This document shows, piece after piece, positions 33,856-43,210 of a stretch of DNA of 64,000 nucleotides; positions within the stretch are counted from its first letter, which is position 1, and each line of letters begins with the position of its first letter. Under the pieces are notes generated by a model, which made no database searches, had not been told where the DNA came from, and worked only from the letters and a program-made list of their open reading frames with translations. Source of the DNA: QHWK01 sp035259385 (lineage in GTDB: Bacteria; Acidobacteriota; Vicinamibacteria; Vicinamibacterales; CAVVIG01). Where the stretch lies: contig DATFWL010000316.1 in the NCBI GenBank assembly GCA_035259385.1, positions 34,136 through 98,135 on the forward strand, in the 5' to 3' direction. The position numbers and the translations under genes were made by a program.

Positions 33856-36221
33856 GCGCGCCCAGCGTCAGCCTGTTCGAACGGCTCCCGGAGATCTACC
33901 GGACGCGGGATGCGGAGCAGACGCCGCAGAATCAGCTGCGCGCCTATCTTGCCGCCGTCGAGGCTGCGTTCGGCGCCCTGCACGACGACATCGGACAGTT
34001 GTACGAAGACCTGTTCATCGACACGTGCGACGACTGGGTCATTCCGTACCTCGCCGACCTGCTCGGCACGACGCACCTGAAAGGCGATCCGCGCACGCTG
34101 CGCGCCGACGTCGCGGACACGATTGCGCTCCGCCGCCGCAAGGGCACGCTCGGCGCGATCGAGCGGCTCGCGGTCAATCTCACCGGTTGGGCGTGCCGGA
34201 CCGTCGAACTGCGCGAGAACCTGGGTTGGTCGCAGCATCTGAATCACCAGCGGCCTGATGCCGGCGGCGAGCCGCCGTACGGCGCACTGACGCTGAGCCG
34301 GTTCGCCGTGCCGCGTGGCGGCACGGCGCCCATCCGCGACCCGGCGGCGCTGGCCCTCCTCGGAACGCCGTTCGACGCCTTTGCGTACACGGCCGACGTG
34401 AAGCCTGCGATCGACGATGCGCGGCACATCAACCTGCCGAACCTCGCGATTTTCCTGTGGCGCCTCGCGGCATATCGCCTGCCGCGCGTGCGCCCGCTCG
34501 CCAAGGGCATCAGCGATCTCGGTTTCCGTCCTGCGGGCCTCGCACGGTTCGTGCTGCGCTTCGACCTGCATCCGCTCGATATCCCGGTGCAGCTGTTCAA
34601 CACCAGCCGGCCGGGCTTCCTCCGCGCGGCGACGTCGGGTGGCGTGATCTCGCCGCTGACGGACCCCGACGCCGTGCCCGGTCCGATGCTCGACGGAAGG
34701 CTGACGAGCGGTGCCCCCGCGGGCCATCCCGACGCCTACATGCAGGTGGACTTCTACGACGGCTCGACGACGCCGCCGTCCGGCTTCGATCTGGGCGACG
34801 TCGGCCTGCAGCTCTTCATGCCGCAGACGCTGTCGCCGCTGCTCGTCCCTCCAGCGCCGCAGACGATGTGGCGATGGATCGTCCGCGGCGACAACCTGTG
34901 CGCGTGGGAGAGCGGGCTGCGGCGGCCGGTGCGCAGCGGCGAAGTGGTGATCGACCCCGACATCGGGCGCATCGTCATCGGTCTCGATACGTCGGCGCAG
35001 GCGGGCGAGCTGATCGTCACTGACAGTGGCGCCCTGGTTTCACGTCTGTTCGTGAGCCTGACCTACGGGGCCGCAGGGCCGGTCGGTGCGCACCCGGTGT
35101 CGCGCAGCTTCGCGTCACCGGATACCGACATCGACCTGCGGCACGTCGGCGACGTGACCGGCGGCACCACGCTCCAGGCCGCGCTGAACGGGCTCGCCGT
35201 CGCGACCAAACCGGTCGTCGTCGAGATCCACGACAGCCTGGTTCACCGAGTCGATCTGTCGGCGCTCCCTGGCACGGTGATCGACGGCACGACCTCGCTC
35301 CGGCTGGCGCGGTCGCTGACGATCCGTGCGGCCGGCGAGCATCGGCCGATCGTGTTGCTCGCGCAGCCGCTCTCGCTGCGGCCGGTCTCTGCGGCGGCGG
35401 CGACGCCGTTCGATCCGCAGGTACGCCTCGAAGGGCTCTACCTCGCGCCTGACGCGACCGCGGGCTTTCCTGCCGGCGATCCGTTGATCAACCGTGCTGC
35501 GGTGGCACAGCTCGAGATCGTCGGCTGCACGCTGGCGCCGGGCGGCCACAGCCTGCGCAACGGCAGCCGTGCGGCGTTGCAGCCGGCGCTCCGCCTCGTC
35601 AACGGCTACGGGTTCGCCGACCCGGCCGACGTCGACGCATTCGTCCCGACGCCGGACATCGTGATTCAGCGTTCGATCGTCGGGACGCTGGCGGTCGACG
35701 ACCGCTACCGTCTGGACGTCGAAGACACGATCGTCGACGCGGGTCTCGGGCTGCGCGACGCCGCCACCGGGCTGTTCGCGATCGCCGCCGCCACCAATCC
35801 GACGACTGCGTGGGGCGCGCCGCTGGATTTCGACGGCCTCACCTGCTTCGGGCCGGTGCGTGTCGCGGCAGTCGGCGGCTTCGGCGGAATTTTCACCCAG
35901 CGATTCGAAGTGCTCGACGACCAGCACGGCTGCATCAAGTGGAGCGCGTTCAGCGGCGATGGCGATCGGCTGCCGCCCAATCACTTCTGCGTTCGCGCGA
36001 CCAGCGCCCGCATCGTGTTCACGTCGGAGCGGTTCAACGATGCCGGCTACGCCCAGCTCGCGCGCGAAACCGATCGGCGCGTGCGCGAGCTCGGGCCCGA
36101 CGACGATGCCATGGGGGCGTTCGGATTCCTGCTCGAAGCGCACAAATGGACCAATCTGCACGTGCGGTTGCGTGAATTCATGCCCGTCGGCGTGAGACCG
36201 CTCGTCGTGCCCGTGACCTGA
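33852..36221 (+). CDS. gpI-like tail protein with long beta-rich C-terminal region
   Basis: The N-terminal about 170 residues resemble P2 gpI-like tail proteins: SLFERLPEIYRTRDAEQ, LRAYLAAVEAAFGALHDDIG, DTCDDWVIPYLADLLGT and DTIALRRRKGTLGAIERLAV. The remaining about 600 residues are beta-rich, with TLQAALNGLAVATKPVVVEI and SLTIRAAGEHRPIVLLAQPL suggesting beta-helix turns. Classical gpI is about 180-200 residues, so this is an extended or fused form (789 residues) that could itself contribute a fibre or spike. ATG 33852 (ATGA overlap with the previous stop) is preferred over ATG 33846. Confidence 0.75.
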   Translation: MSAPSVSLFERLPEIYRTRDAEQTPQNQLRAYLAAVEAAFGALHDDIGQLYEDLFIDTCDDWVIPYLADLLGTTHLKGDPRTLRADVADTIALRRRKGTLGAIERLAVNLTGWACRTVELRENLGWSQHLNHQRPDAGGEPPYGALTLSRFAVPRGGTAPIRDPAALALLGTPFDAFAYTADVKPAIDDARHINLPNLAIFLWRLAAYRLPRVRPLAKGISDLGFRPAGLARFVLRFDLHPLDIPVQLFNTSRPGFLRAATSGGVISPLTDPDAVPGPMLDGRLTSGAPAGHPDAYMQVDFYDGSTTPPSGFDLGDVGLQLFMPQTLSPLLVPPAPQTMWRWIVRGDNLCAWESGLRRPVRSGEVVIDPDIGRIVIGLDTSAQAGELIVTDSGALVSRLFVSLTYGAAGPVGAHPVSRSFASPDTDIDLRHVGDVTGGTTLQAALNGLAVATKPVVVEIHDSLVHRVDLSALPGTVIDGTTSLRLARSLTIRAAGEHRPIVLLAQPLSLRPVSAAAATPFDPQVRLEGLYLAPDATAGFPAGDPLINRAAVAQLEIVGCTLAPGGHSLRNGSRAALQPALRLVNGYGFADPADVDAFVPTPDIVIQRSIVGTLAVDDRYRLDVEDTIVDAGLGLRDAATGLFAIAAATNPTTAWGAPLDFDGLTCFGPVRVAAVGGFGGIFTQRFEVLDDQHGCIKWSAFSGDGDRLPPNHFCVRATSARIVFTSERFNDAGYAQLARETDRRVRELGPDDDAMGAFGFLLEAHKWTNLHVRLREFMPVGVRPLVVPVT

Positions 36222-36234
36222 CAAAGAGGCAGCG

Positions 36235-39200
36235 ATGCGAGGCGACTTCTCGGTGTTGAACTTCGATCCTCACGTGCACGAGCGCGGCGCGAACCCGCCT
36301 GCGGCGGGCGTCCTCCGCAATCTGAGCGGCGTGCTGCACCAGCAGGGCCGTGTGACGACCGATGCCGATTTCACGGACGGCGCGCTCATCGATCTGAGCT
36401 GGAACGGGCAGGCCGGCCGCGACATCATCGGGGCGAACGTCTGCGCGGTGCCGGCGGCGGAGCCGGACGGATTCCACGTCGAGTCGGCGTCGGTCGTCGA
36501 CGGCGCCGTTCAGGTGACGCTGCGGCCGGGCCGCGCCTGGGTCGACGGCATCCTGACCCGGCTCGCCGGCGGCACGCCCGATCCGCACGCGCCGGTGGAG
36601 CGCCGTGCGACGTACTTCGGCCCGCCGCTCTCGAATCCGGAGCCGTCGGCGGGAGAGATCGACGACACCACGCGCGACGCGGTGATCCTCGAAGTCTCCG
36701 AGGAGGCGCTGCACGGCTTCCAGTATCCCGACCGGCTGATCGAACCGGCGCTCGGCGGTCCCGACACGACCGAACGTGCGTTCGTCAACTTCCGCATCCG
36801 CCTGCTCCGGCTGGCCGACGGCGAAGACTGCGCCACGATCGTTGCCCGGTTGCGTGACGATCCATCCACGAAGGGGCGCCTCACAGCGTCCCTGGCGCCG
36901 GTTGTCGCCATCGCCGGCGACTGCCCGGTCGTCGGCGGCGGCGGTTACACCGGCTTCGAGCACAACCTGTATCGCATCGAAATCGCCGACGTCCCGCCGG
37001 GCGCGCCGGCGCGGTTCAAGTGGAGCCAGTGGAACGGCGGGCTCGTCGGACGCGGCCGCTTCGACGCGACAACCGATCCGGATCGCGTGATCATCGACGC
37101 CGGCCGCGCGGCGATAATCAACTCGGGGCTCACGGAGTTCTACCTCGAAGCGCTGCAGTACGACGAGGCGATCGGCGCCTGGATCGTCACTTACGGCGCG
37201 AACGCCACGCTGAACACCGATCACGATCTCGAGCTGACCTCACCGGCTGCCTTCGGCACGCTGCCGTCGACGACCGACTCGGTGTTCTTCCGCCTGTGGA
37301 ACGGCATCGCTGACATCTCGGCGTTCACCAATGGCGTCACACCGGTCGAACTGCGCGACGGGATCCGGCTCGTGTTCGACGCCCCGGCCCCGGGCAATTA
37401 CGCAGCCGGCGACTACTGGACGTTCACGGTGCGCGCCGGCGAAATCGCCAACCCGCAGGTCCTGATCGACGACGCTCCGCCGATTGGCATCGTCTATCAC
37501 CGCGCGCCGCTGGCGGAGATCGACTGGACGGCGCGGCAGAACACCGAGATCTCGGGGACGATCGAGGACTGCCGCAGGCGCTTCCGGCCGCTGACCAACC
37601 AGAAGGTCTGCTGCACGTTCCTCGTCGGCGACGGGGTCTCGAGCTTCGGCGACTTCAACGCGCTGGAGGAGGCTGCGGCGCACCTGCCGGCGGCCGGCGG
37701 CGAACTGTGCCTGCTGCCGGGTGTGCACCGCACCACCCTGCTCCTGCAGAGCCGCCGCAACGTCAAGATCCACGGCTGCTGCGGCCGCACGCTGGTGCTG
37801 CCGCGCATCGAGACACGCACACAACCGATCCTGCAGTTCGTCGACTGCGTCGGCGTCGAGGTCTGCGATCTCGATCTGGTCACCTACGATGGCATCGCGG
37901 TGCGGATCGACGGCAGCGGCGAGGACGGCTGTCGGAACGTGCGCGTCCACGACAACCGCATGGTGGCGCGGACCAATGCGATCCGCGCGACCAATGCCGC
38001 CGATCTCGGGATTGCCGGCAACCGGCTGCATCTCCTCGACACCGTGGACGGGCGCGCGACGATCTCGATCAGCGCGGACGACGTCCTGATCGAGCGGAAC
38101 ACGCTGGTCATGCTGCCGTTCATCGAGCGGAGGCCCGGCGACGTACCGGACGACGATCCCACGCGCGACCCGGCCGATCCGTGCGCCCGGCCGCAGATCC
38201 TCTACCAGTTCCCGGTGTTGGTCCTCCAGTACGCGTTCTCCGTCTGGACGTTTCTTCTCGCGCAGCTCGTGCCGAAACAGCCGTATCGGGCGATCGGGGG
38301 CATCCACCTGCGCGCCGGATCGGAGCGCGTGCGCATCCTCGAGAACCACGTCGCGGGCGGCGCCGGCAACGGCGTGACCCTCGGCGGCGATCTGGACCCG
38401 GTGGACGCGCCGGCCGGCCAGCCGCCGCGCATCGCCGTGCTGACCGACAGCGTCACGCCGGCGGTTCCGAAGGTGAATGTCACCGACGGTCAGTTCCTCG
38501 CACTGGTACAGGACGAGCAGGGAACGGCGCTCCCCGGCGTCGACGTCTATCTCGAGGCCGACACCGTCGCCAGCGATCGCAGCGACGCGCAAGGCATGGC
38601 CAGCGTGAAGACCGAGCCAGGTTCGTACACGCTCGACGTGTCGCCGCAGTACCGCGTCGTCCGCGTGACCGAGGGGCGCGACGACGGCGTCCTGGTCAAC
38701 GCGGTCACCGTGGCGGCACGCGGAAGAGTCGCGACGCGCGGGTTCCTGCACGAGATCACCATCGAGGCCAACGACATCTCCGTGATGGGGCTGTCGGCCA
38801 TCGGCTTTGCCCTGCGCACCGGCACGACGGTCGCGGGCGCAACGAAGGCCATTCCGACCAACGACCCCAAGGCGGCGCTGCTCGCGTACCTCGACGCGGC
38901 GATCCTCGGTCTGGCGCTCACGCCGCTGCTGCGCGCCAGCGACCTGGTGCGCGACCTCGTGATCCTGAACAACCGGCTGCACCAGAATCTGCGCAACCCG
39001 TTCACCGAGGCGCTCCTGGCCGACGCGCAGTTCATCGGCCGCGGCGGCATCTCGCTCGCCGTCGTCGAATCGGCGGTGATCAGCGGGAATCATGTCTACG
39101 AGAACGGCGCGCGCGCGGCCGATCCGGTGTGCGGCGTGTTCGTCGGATACGGCGACAACCTCGAGATCACCGACAACGTGCTCGCCGCCAACGGCGAGAC

Positions 39201-41172
39201 GACGGCTGACTTCGAGCGCAACCGCAGCGCCGGCATCCGCGGCGGCGTCTACGTCCGTTTCGCGGGCGCGTTGACGTCTCACCTCTCGACCTCCACCGGA
39301 CGCAATGCCGCGCTCCGCGTTCACGACAACCGGATCGATCAGCCGGCGGGTCGGGCGCTCACGGCGTTTGCGTTCGGGCCGGTGTCGGTGGCGAACAACC
39401 ACCTGAACAGCGAGTTCACCGGCCGCTTCGGTTTCATCGACACGTTCGTGGGCGGCGCGCTGATCGTCAACCTCGGTGGCATTCACCGCCTGCTGGCGCG
39501 CGCGTTAGGCAGTTATCTCAACCACCTGGGCAACAGGACCGGGGGCACCGCCGGCAAGGCCTTCGCAGCCGTCGCCGAACGCGCCCTGCCGGGCGGCGAG
39601 ACGATGGTCGACGACAACTACGTCCGGCTGGGTCTCGACAACCGCTCGATCACATCGCAGGTACTGATCGCGTTCGACGACCTCGCCTACTCGTCGAACA
39701 CCGCATCGGTCTACCGCGGCGACCGCTTTTTCTCCAACGTGCTCCTGCTCGCCGACAGCGTCCGCGCGACGGCTTCGCGATTCCGCGAAGACGTGACGCA
39801 GACGATCTCGCTGCTGTCGATGTCGATGCGGATGAACACGACTGCGCTGAACCAGGCGGACCATTGCATCGTGACGCTGCCGCCCGCGGGAGGTCAGCCG
39901 CTGCCCACCGTCAGTCAGCCGAACCAGGTGCTGGACGCGAACGTGTGCGCCCAGTTGTTCGCACAACCGGACGGGGTGTGGGCATTCCTCATCACGGTGC
40001 TGTCGGCCAGCGCCGACCAGCTGGGCGGCACGCTGTCGAACGAGTCCTTCACGACCGGCGATCTCGTGAGCGCGTCGCAGCAGACCACCGCTTCGGCGAT
40101 CGGCCACGTCAACGCCAATCAGGTCGCGACCGCAAAGGCGTATCAATTCGAGGCCGCGCGGCTCGCGGTCAAGCGGGGCGCGGATCATCCGACGACGATG
40201 GCGCTGAGCGCGCAGGCGCAGGCGGGCGTCGAAGCCAGTCGCGTCCTCGTCGCCAGCGCGGAAACGGTGCGCGCGCCGGTGACGACCACTCCGGCCGGGG
40301 GCTCGACCCTCACCGGCCGGCTGGTCAACGACCGCGGCCAGGGGCTGCCCAACTATTCAGTCGATCTCCTCCGCGCCAACGGGACGCGCGTCGAGACGGT
40401 GGGTCTCACGGACGGCTCGGGATACTTCACCGCGTCGTACGATGATGCGCACACGGCGGCTCTGCAAAAGGAAGGAGACCTCTTCGCGCGCGTCGTCGAT
40501 CTGAACGGAAAAGAAGTGCTGCGCGACACCGTCGCTCTTCACTTTGCCGCCGGCGCGGACCTGCAGATCACGCTGGTTCTGCCGTTGCGGGTCGTGCCGA
40601 GGTCGGTGGTGATCGACGGCACGGTGATTTACGGCGTCGCCACACCAACACCAACCCCGACGCCAACGCCGACGCCAACGCCGACGCCAACGCCAACGCC
40701 GACACCTGCCCCGACGCCGACCGTGCGCACGCCGCTGGACAAGCTTGGCATCGACGATGCGACACGCAAGCTGTTGAACGCCGGCGGCATCGTGGACGTC
40801 GAGGGGATCCTCGAGGTCGATCCGCAGAAACTGGCTGTCATCGTCAACAACGCGGACCTGGCGACGAAGTTGATCGACATGGCAAAACGGCTGCTCGGAG
40901 CGAACGTCACGAAGCCCCTGGCAGCTCCCACGGTCCGCACCGATCTGAAGGCGCTTGGCGTGGACGCGACGCTGCGCAAGCGGCTCGAGGACGGCGGCAT
41001 TCGCGACGTCGAGGGCGTGATCGAAGCCGGCGCCGCGAAGCTGAGCGAGGTGGTCGGCGACAAGGCGATCGCATCGCAGCTCACCGAGTCGGCCAAGAAG
41101 GTCCTGGCCGGCACTCGGCCGCCCGGAAGTCAGACCACGCGCAGGAAGGGGACGCCGAAGAAAGAGAAATGA
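36235..41172 (+). CDS. giant DUF6519-like/right-handed beta-helix protein with Thr-Pro linker
   Basis: This 1645-residue protein is probably a fibre, spike or shell component of the injection particle. The N-terminal part (1-about 420; MRGDFSVLNFDPHVHE, VLHQQGRVTTDADFTDGALI) resembles DUF6519-type proteins of eCIS loci. A beta-helix follows, with turns such as GCRNVRVHDNRMVARTNAIR and ERVRILENHVAGGAGNGVTL. Two regulatory-like beta domains lie at about 755-810 and 1355-1460. An 11-fold Thr-Pro run spans residues 1470-1491, then two related helical repeats of about 60 residues each (TPLDKLGIDDATRKLLNAGG; TDLKALGVDATLRKRLEDGG) that resemble helix-hairpin-helix units, and a Lys-rich end. The DUF4157 gene starts inside its stop codon. 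Confidence 0.7.
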   Translation: MRGDFSVLNFDPHVHERGANPPAAGVLRNLSGVLHQQGRVTTDADFTDGALIDLSWNGQAGRDIIGANVCAVPAAEPDGFHVESASVVDGAVQVTLRPGRAWVDGILTRLAGGTPDPHAPVERRATYFGPPLSNPEPSAGEIDDTTRDAVILEVSEEALHGFQYPDRLIEPALGGPDTTERAFVNFRIRLLRLADGEDCATIVARLRDDPSTKGRLTASLAPVVAIAGDCPVVGGGGYTGFEHNLYRIEIADVPPGAPARFKWSQWNGGLVGRGRFDATTDPDRVIIDAGRAAIINSGLTEFYLEALQYDEAIGAWIVTYGANATLNTDHDLELTSPAAFGTLPSTTDSVFFRLWNGIADISAFTNGVTPVELRDGIRLVFDAPAPGNYAAGDYWTFTVRAGEIANPQVLIDDAPPIGIVYHRAPLAEIDWTARQNTEISGTIEDCRRRFRPLTNQKVCCTFLVGDGVSSFGDFNALEEAAAHLPAAGGELCLLPGVHRTTLLLQSRRNVKIHGCCGRTLVLPRIETRTQPILQFVDCVGVEVCDLDLVTYDGIAVRIDGSGEDGCRNVRVHDNRMVARTNAIRATNAADLGIAGNRLHLLDTVDGRATISISADDVLIERNTLVMLPFIERRPGDVPDDDPTRDPADPCARPQILYQFPVLVLQYAFSVWTFLLAQLVPKQPYRAIGGIHLRAGSERVRILENHVAGGAGNGVTLGGDLDPVDAPAGQPPRIAVLTDSVTPAVPKVNVTDGQFLALVQDEQGTALPGVDVYLEADTVASDRSDAQGMASVKTEPGSYTLDVSPQYRVVRVTEGRDDGVLVNAVTVAARGRVATRGFLHEITIEANDISVMGLSAIGFALRTGTTVAGATKAIPTNDPKAALLAYLDAAILGLALTPLLRASDLVRDLVILNNRLHQNLRNPFTEALLADAQFIGRGGISLAVVESAVISGNHVYENGARAADPVCGVFVGYGDNLEITDNVLAANGETTADFERNRSAGIRGGVYVRFAGALTSHLSTSTGRNAALRVHDNRIDQPAGRALTAFAFGPVSVANNHLNSEFTGRFGFIDTFVGGALIVNLGGIHRLLARALGSYLNHLGNRTGGTAGKAFAAVAERALPGGETMVDDNYVRLGLDNRSITSQVLIAFDDLAYSSNTASVYRGDRFFSNVLLLADSVRATASRFREDVTQTISLLSMSMRMNTTALNQADHCIVTLPPAGGQPLPTVSQPNQVLDANVCAQLFAQPDGVWAFLITVLSASADQLGGTLSNESFTTGDLVSASQQTTASAIGHVNANQVATAKAYQFEAARLAVKRGADHPTTMALSAQAQAGVEASRVLVASAETVRAPVTTTPAGGSTLTGRLVNDRGQGLPNYSVDLLRANGTRVETVGLTDGSGYFTASYDDAHTAALQKEGDLFARVVDLNGKEVLRDTVALHFAAGADLQITLVLPLRVVPRSVVIDGTVIYGVATPTPTPTPTPTPTPTPTPTPTPAPTPTVRTPLDKLGIDDATRKLLNAGGIVDVEGILEVDPQKLAVIVNNADLATKLIDMAKRLLGANVTKPLAAPTVRTDLKALGVDATLRKRLEDGGIRDVEGVIEAGAAKLSEVVGDKAIASQLTESAKKVLAGTRPPGSQTTRRKGTPKKEK
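40642..40707 (+). repeat. in-frame hexanucleotide repeat encoding Thr-Pro linker
   Basis: Eleven consecutive ACN-CCN codon pairs, mainly ACGCCA and ACGCCG, encode (Thr-Pro)11 between the beta domains and the helical C-terminal repeats of the giant protein. The near-identical hexamers could slip during replication and change linker length in units of two residues. Confidence 0.9.
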
Positions 41173-43184
41173 CGCTGGCACTCGAGCACAAGCGGTCATC
41201 GCCGCGCGCCCGCGCGGCGACGCGCGCCGTGCCGCAGCCCGGGACGACGCGGGTGAGCACACCGCCGGTCGTGCAGACCGCGCGCGCGTGCGCGTGCGGC
41301 GGATCGTGTCCTCGCTGCGCATCGGCATCCTCGATCACGATTGGGCCTTCCGACGACGACTTCGAGCGCGAAGCCGATGCCGTGGCCAATCGGGTGATGC
41401 GCATGCCGAACGGAGAAGCGCCGGTGAGATCTGGCGTGCCTGCGCTCCAGCGCACATGCGCCGCGTGCGAGGAACAGGTCCATGAACAGCAGCGCCTTCG
41501 CATCAGCCGAGCGTCATCGAGCGCCATGTCGCCCGGAACCGATCGGGTCGCAAGCGCGCACGTTCGCGGAGCGCTGAATTCGCCAGGCCATCGGTTGAAT
41601 GACGCGTTGCGCGGTTTCTTCGAGCCGCGATTCGGTGTCGACTTTTCGCACGTCAGACTTCACTCCGATGCACACGCGCAGGAGTCGGCGCGCGAAGTAC
41701 ACGCGCGGGCGTTCACGGTCGGCCGGGACATCGTCTTCGGAACAGGGCAGTACTCGCCGGGAACCGACGAAGGCCGACGGCTGATTGCCCACGAGCTCAC
41801 ACACGTCGTGCAGCAGTCCGACGCAGCCACATCGCGCCTGCAGCGGCAAGGGACGGCGGCACCGGGGTGCCCGCAATCCGTAACGCTGTCGAGCGGTTTG
41901 CACGCTGTGCACGTGCCTTCCTGCGGACCGACACCGGTGACCGCCTCACAGCAGCCTTCGAATGTGCCGGTCACGTGGTCGCTGGAGAACGGCTCGGGGT
42001 TTCCTGGCGCCCCGACCACCGTGGATGCGACCACCTCGATCAGCGCTGCAGGCGCGATCACAGTGTCTCCAGCGCAGACACCCGGCTATCTCGTCGTCAC
42101 GGCCACTGGATCCTCGGGCTGCTCCGCGTCGTCACCATTGAACATCGCCTCGACGCCGACTGGCGTCGCCCAGACGCGCATCATCGGGCCGCTGACGACG
42201 AGCGCGGTGAACTATGGCGCACAGTTCGAGAACACGCTGAATGCCGCGAGTGGCAACCCGGCCCACCTGCTCCAGGTGAAGGTGAACGAGCGGTTCTCCG
42301 GTCTTGCCACGCCTGACGCGGCCACACACGCCGTGCCGACGCCGTTCGGCACGTTCACACTCCGCTCGAACCCGTGGACGCCCAACTCCGATGCGCCCGG
42401 CTGGGACGTGACGGCGAGCGGCGTCCAGGGTCCGGACAGGATCTCTACCGAACGGAATTTCATCGATGTCGGACGGTTCGTCAGCAGCGCGTCCAACCCG
42501 ACGCCGGCGACGACGCTCACGTCGGCGACGCCGGTCGGCTTTTCGGTCCAGCAGGATCTGCACTGGTTCTGCCCCCAGGCCGCTGTTGGATCGCAATGGA
42601 TTTCGCCGCCATTCGTGACGCTCACGCATACGCGGCACCTCATGGAGGCGTCCGGCAATCTCACGTTCGTGACAGGGATACCGACTCCGTCGATCGCCGC
42701 GCAATCCGACCCGTACACCGGCCAGCCCGCGTTCATCCATGCCGCCGCGAATCCGAACCCGGTGACCGTGAGCGCCACTGTCCCGCCGGGATCGCCGCGC
42801 GGTACTCGTCCGCCGCCGGCGAATACGACCACGGTGACCGCCGACACGCTGCCGTCGTCGCTGTCCGCACTGACCGGCAGGCACGATCGCCGGTTTACCA
42901 TCCAGGGAAATGCGCTCGGGTGTCGAGTCAATGCGACCACCGGCGTCGTCACGGTCGGGACTACGCCCGGCGCGATTACGGTCCGCGTCGGGGACACGGA
43001 TCGGACGAATCGGAACTTCGACGAGGTGGTCGTCACGATCACGGCCGCGGCGTCGCCTGCGCCGACCGCACCGACGCCGACGCCGACGGCTCCGCAGAAA
43101 CCGCACCCCGGCCTGTACTTGCCGCCCCCGAAACCCGAGGATTACTCGGCACCGCCGCCGTTGCCGGTTATCCCGCAGAAATAA
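41169..43184 (+). CDS. DUF4157 metallopeptidase-like protein, probable eCIS cargo
   Basis: The 671-residue protein has a DUF4157 domain (about 110-220): LNDALRGFFEPRFGVDFSHV, VRLHSDAHAQESAREVHARA, FTVGRDIVFGTGQYSPGTDE and the zinc motif HELTH (His208, Glu209, His212). DUF4157 is the domain most often linked to eCIS loci and is thought to mark or process cargo. Near the N-terminus is CACGGSCPRC (Cys41, 43, 47, 50). Residues about 230-640 are beta-rich with Thr/Pro/Ser segments and Ig-like strands, and the C-terminus is a Pro-rich tail. The start (ATGA overlap at 41169) follows the giant protein. The function of the C-terminal region is unknown. Confidence 0.8.
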   Translation: MTLALEHKRSSPRARAATRAVPQPGTTRVSTPPVVQTARACACGGSCPRCASASSITIGPSDDDFEREADAVANRVMRMPNGEAPVRSGVPALQRTCAACEEQVHEQQRLRISRASSSAMSPGTDRVASAHVRGALNSPGHRLNDALRGFFEPRFGVDFSHVRLHSDAHAQESAREVHARAFTVGRDIVFGTGQYSPGTDEGRRLIAHELTHVVQQSDAATSRLQRQGTAAPGCPQSVTLSSGLHAVHVPSCGPTPVTASQQPSNVPVTWSLENGSGFPGAPTTVDATTSISAAGAITVSPAQTPGYLVVTATGSSGCSASSPLNIASTPTGVAQTRIIGPLTTSAVNYGAQFENTLNAASGNPAHLLQVKVNERFSGLATPDAATHAVPTPFGTFTLRSNPWTPNSDAPGWDVTASGVQGPDRISTERNFIDVGRFVSSASNPTPATTLTSATPVGFSVQQDLHWFCPQAAVGSQWISPPFVTLTHTRHLMEASGNLTFVTGIPTPSIAAQSDPYTGQPAFIHAAANPNPVTVSATVPPGSPRGTRPPPANTTTVTADTLPSSLSALTGRHDRRFTIQGNALGCRVNATTGVVTVGTTPGAITVRVGDTDRTNRNFDEVVVTITAAASPAPTAPTPTPTAPQKPHPGLYLPPPKPEDYSAPPPLPVIPQK

Positions 43185-43210
43185 GACCCGACAGCAGCGG
43201 GACGCCGTTC

